DNA from: Thermoplasmata archaeon
GTDB taxonomy: Archaea; Thermoplasmatota; Penumbrarchaeia; Penumbrarchaeales; EX4484-36
DNA length: 6,188 nt
NCBI GenBank assembly: GCA_021160765.1
Contig: JAGHBW010000059.1
Location: 1 to 6,188 of the forward strand
Reading direction: 5' to 3'
Of the stretch, positions 4,148 through 6,188 are shown one piece after another; position 1 is the stretch's first letter; each line of letters starts with the position of its first letter. The position numbers and the translations under genes were made by a program. The notes under the pieces are model-generated. The model made no database searches. It was not told the DNA's origin and saw nothing but the letters and a program-made list of their open reading frames with translations.

Positions 4148-5782
4148 ATGATCATATTGGGCATTGAATCCACCGCCCACACCTTCTCCGTGGGTGTGGT
4201 CAGAGATGGGAGGATCCTATCTAACGTGATTGACATGTACCGGCCTCCCGCCGGGGGAATACACCCCAGGGAGGCCGCTGAGCACCATAGAGATGTTGCC
4301 TCCAAAGTTTTGGTCAGGGCCCTTGAGGAGGCAAAAGTAGAGGTAAAAGAGATAGAGGCAATTGGCTATTCAAAGGGACCCGGCCTAGGGCCTGCCCTCA
4401 GAGTGGGGGCAACTGTTGCAAGAACGCTGGGTGTGAAATTGAATAGACCCCTTGTTCCCGTGAACCACTGCGTTGCCCATCTGGAGGTTGGAAGGCTCTT
4501 TGGCGCCCGAGACCCCGTTCTGCTTTACGCCTCTGGCGGCAACACCCAGATCATATCGTTCTCCAGAGGAAGATACCGAATTTTTGGTGAAACCCAGGAT
4601 ATTGGTATAGGGAACATGCTGGATAAGTTTGCCAGAGAGGCGGGGATACCATTCCCCGGGGGACCGAAAATTGAGGAACTGGCTAAAGGAGGAAAGAAAC
4701 TTCTTGATCTGCCTTATTCTGTGAAGGGAATGGACGTGGCTTTCTCTGGCATTCTTACTGCTGCCCTGAGCCACCTTGAAAAGGGAGAGAGTATTGAGGA
4801 CGTCTCTTTCTCCATCCAGGAGACCGTTTTCTCCATGCTCACAGAGGTCACAGAGAGAGCTATGGCCCATCTGGCAAAGGATGAGGTTCTTTTGGGCGGA
4901 GGGGTGGCCAGAAACAGAAGATTTCAGGAGATGGTCATGAGGATGGCGTCAGAAAGAGGGGCAAGGTTCACAGTGCCTGCCCCCGACCTCTGCGTGGACA
5001 ACGGTGCTATGATCGCATATACTGCTTATTTAATGTACAGGGCAGGGATAAGCGTAAGACCAGAGGAGGCGGATGTGGATCAGAGGTACAGGACTGATCA
5101 GGTGGATGTGCTCTGGAGAGAGGATGAGGCAGTAATCGCAGAGAGACAACGGGAAGAGGGGATCCTTGCCGTGGGAGCTGAAGCGGTGATTAAAAGGGTG
5201 GAGATCTTCGGTCTCCCCGCCGTGGAGAAGAGGCGTGTGGAGAAGGGGTATAGACTGCCAGAACTTGACCAGAGAATAAGAAGCCAGAGAACCAGAAATG
5301 AAGCCAGGCTTCTGGTGGAGTTGCTCAACTCAGGTATTGCGGCCCCCCGGGTGTTTTATTACGATCCCGACGAAGGGGTTCTCATAGAGGAATTCGTGGA
5401 GGGGATCAGATTAAAAGAGGCTTTGGAGGAGGGGAAGAATGAGGATAAAAGAAGAATCTTATTTTCACTGGGTAAGGCCCTGGGGAGGATGCACTCCTCC
5501 GGCCTCTCCCATGGAGACCTCACCACCTCAAATATAGTAATAACCCCCCGGGGACTAACCTTCATAGATCCATCCTTCGGTTCAAAAGAGGCCACCCTGG
5601 AGGATATGGGAACTGACCTAAATCTCTTCACGGAGGCGCACCGGGCTGCCCATCCGGGTGATGAAGAACTTCTTGAAATCTTCTTTGACGGATACCGGGA
5701 AGGGTGTCCATTTGCAGATGAGGTGATAAGGAAGGCAGAGGAAATAGAGAGAAGGGCTAGATACTTAAGAGAGGAGGTATAA
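4148..5782 (+). CDS. Kae1-Bud32 fusion, KEOPS complex tRNA t6A synthase and kinase/ATPase
   Basis: This 544-residue protein fuses the two central KEOPS subunits. Kae1 transfers threonylcarbamoyl from threonylcarbamoyl-AMP to A37 of ANN-decoding tRNAs, and Bud32 is the attached kinase-like ATPase. The Kae1 part (1 to about 325) shows GIESTAHT (5-12), PPAGGIHPREAAEHH (33-47), metal ligands His107 and His111 (NHCVAHLE), ASGGNTQ (128-134), DIGIGNMLDKFAR (151-163), GMDVAFSGIL (194-203), GGGVARNRRFQEM (250-262) and Asp284 in CVDNGAMI. The Bud32 part (about 340-544) shows GAEAVIK (343-349), Lys361 of VEKRRVEKGYRLPELD, RTRNEARLL (381-389) and the catalytic loop HGDLTTSN (455-462, Asp457). The usual DFG is DPSFG (474-478), with Asp474 kept. 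The length is similar to other archaeal fusions. ATG 4148 lacks a strong Shine-Dalgarno site but matches the family start; the gene is probably coupled to the one before. Confidence 0.96.
   Translation: MIILGIESTAHTFSVGVVRDGRILSNVIDMYRPPAGGIHPREAAEHHRDVASKVLVRALEEAKVEVKEIEAIGYSKGPGLGPALRVGATVARTLGVKLNRPLVPVNHCVAHLEVGRLFGARDPVLLYASGGNTQIISFSRGRYRIFGETQDIGIGNMLDKFAREAGIPFPGGPKIEELAKGGKKLLDLPYSVKGMDVAFSGILTAALSHLEKGESIEDVSFSIQETVFSMLTEVTERAMAHLAKDEVLLGGGVARNRRFQEMVMRMASERGARFTVPAPDLCVDNGAMIAYTAYLMYRAGISVRPEEADVDQRYRTDQVDVLWREDEAVIAERQREEGILAVGAEAVIKRVEIFGLPAVEKRRVEKGYRLPELDQRIRSQRTRNEARLLVELLNSGIAAPRVFYYDPDEGVLIEEFVEGIRLKEALEEGKNEDKRRILFSLGKALGRMHSSGLSHGDLTTSNIVITPRGLTFIDPSFGSKEATLEDMGTDLNLFTEAHRAAHPGDEELLEIFFDGYREGCPFADEVIRKAEEIERRARYLREEV
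4241..4277 (+). repeat. Perfect 9-bp inverted repeat (GC-rich hairpin) inside the 5' part of kae1
   Basis: CGGCCTCCC (4241-4249) and GGGAGGCCG (4269-4277) are exact reverse complements. Inside them GGGG (4254-4257) can pair with CCCC (4264-4267) around a six-base AATACA loop, giving about 13 base pairs in all. It lies roughly 95 bases into the coding sequence, over codons for the conserved RPPAGGIHPREAA stretch, so protein constraint may partly explain it. Confidence 0.6.
5773..5778 (+). promoter_or_regulatory. Shine-Dalgarno site in the kae1-bud32 3' end, for the TTG start at 5785
   Basis: GGAGGT ends six bases before TTG 5785, with the kae1-bud32 stop (5780-5782) between them. It supports a TTG start and translational coupling of the next gene. 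Confidence 0.7.
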
Positions 5783-5784
5783 GA

Positions 5785-6188
5785 TTGAAAAGAGTTTTCT
5801 ATTTCGTTTCGTCTAACGAAGGAAAGTGGAGAGAGGTCTCAAGTGAGCTGAAGGACGTAGCAGAGGTCAAATGGATAAGAAGAAAGTACCCGGAGATTCA
5901 AACCACAGACCTTAAAGAGGTACTATCCTTTGGTCTTCCCCTTCTTTTCAATGAGCTTCTTGCGGAGGGGTATGAACCCCACCCCATCTTTGCAGACGAT
6001 TCTGGGCTTTTCATTGACTCCCTTCACGGCTTCCCGGGAGTATACTCCTCATACGTTGAGAGAACAATAGGCCTTAAAGGAATTTTAAAACTAATGGAAG
6101 GGGAGGAGAGGAGGGGGGCAGAGTTTCGCTGCTCTATTGGACTTTTAATCCCAGGTAATGGCGGGGGGGATAAAATGTTGTTCTTTGA
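5785..6188 (+). CDS. rdgB: XTP/dITP pyrophosphatase (RdgB/HAM1/Mj0226 family), 3' end cut by the window
   Basis: This family hydrolyses XTP, ITP and dITP to monophosphates plus pyrophosphate, keeping deaminated purines out of DNA and RNA. The 134 visible codons show the N-terminal strand and nucleotide-binding loop RVFYFVSSNEGKWREV (3-18), YPEIQTTDLKEVLSFG (35-50), the active-site and dimer segment FADDSGLFIDSLHGFPGVYSSYV (71-93), then RTIGLKGILKLMEG (95-108) and the strand EFRCSIGLLIP (115-125). The frame is open to the last base, and about 50 more residues are expected beyond the window. The TTG start has a strong Shine-Dalgarno site overlapping the stop of kae1-bud32, two bases upstream. 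The first residues align with the usual family start, so no N-terminal part is missing. Nothing in the visible part suggests inactivity. Confidence 0.93.
   Translation, partial: MKRVFYFVSSNEGKWREVSSELKDVAEVKWIRRKYPEIQTTDLKEVLSFGLPLLFNELLAEGYEPHPIFADDSGLFIDSLHGFPGVYSSYVERTIGLKGILKLMEGEERRGAEFRCSIGLLIPGNGGGDKMLFF

Noticed and set aside
4385..4870. Open 161-codon frame on the - strand inside kae1-bud32
   Set aside because: It lies wholly opposite a conserved, complete Kae1 coding region, and its translation has no recognisable domain. It is a shadow frame.
1..6188. Mobile elements, CRISPR arrays, tRNA or rRNA genes, or a defence system
   Set aside because: No terminal inverted repeats, transposase or phage-type proteins, regularly spaced repeats or cloverleaf structures were seen, and intergenic space is under 60 bases at every internal gap.

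Overview
The window reads as a stretch of an archaeal chromosome, most likely from a methanopterin-making, Euryarchaeota-like and probably thermophilic lineage. The lineage calls rest on gene content: a DRG-type GTPase, a short archaeal-type PRPP synthetase, the archaeal GTP cyclohydrolase MptA, and the KEOPS subunits Kae1 and Bud32 fused in one chain. Thermophily is only inferred, from heavy use of AGG/AGA for Arg and ATA for Ile. I cannot place the organism more precisely.

Layout: six complete genes and one cut gene all lie on the + strand, with little non-coding DNA. Positions 1-60 are C-rich and may hold the first codons of a divergent gene on the - strand. A TATA-like box at 66-77 leads into the DRG GTPase (98-1207). 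A 55-base gap with a small hairpin and a T-run precedes prs (1263-2120). mptA (2122-3027) and a UspA-like gene (3032-3439) follow with gaps of 1 and 4 bases. A 59-base gap (3440-3498) holds the clearest promoter, with an inverted repeat over its TATA box. It starts a second block: an MBL-fold hydrolase (3499-4143), the Kae1-Bud32 fusion (4148-5782, 4-base gap) and an RdgB/HAM1-type nucleotide pyrophosphatase (from 5785, 2-base gap), which runs off the end of the window. No gap exceeds 100 bases.

How the genes fit together: Prs makes PRPP, which feeds purine (hence GTP) synthesis and is also the ribose donor in methanopterin synthesis. MptA commits GTP to the pterin. The two genes are tightly coupled. 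Downstream, Kae1-Bud32 makes the t6A modification of tRNA, RdgB removes non-canonical purine triphosphates, and the MBL hydrolase is unassigned. The DRG GTPase is probably ribosome-associated.

I saw no mobile element, CRISPR array, tRNA or rRNA. Most of the window is ordinary core metabolism. The points that deserve a second look are the altered DFG region in Bud32, the palindromic promoter with two possible starts, the prs-mptA pairing, and a strong hairpin inside the start of kae1.
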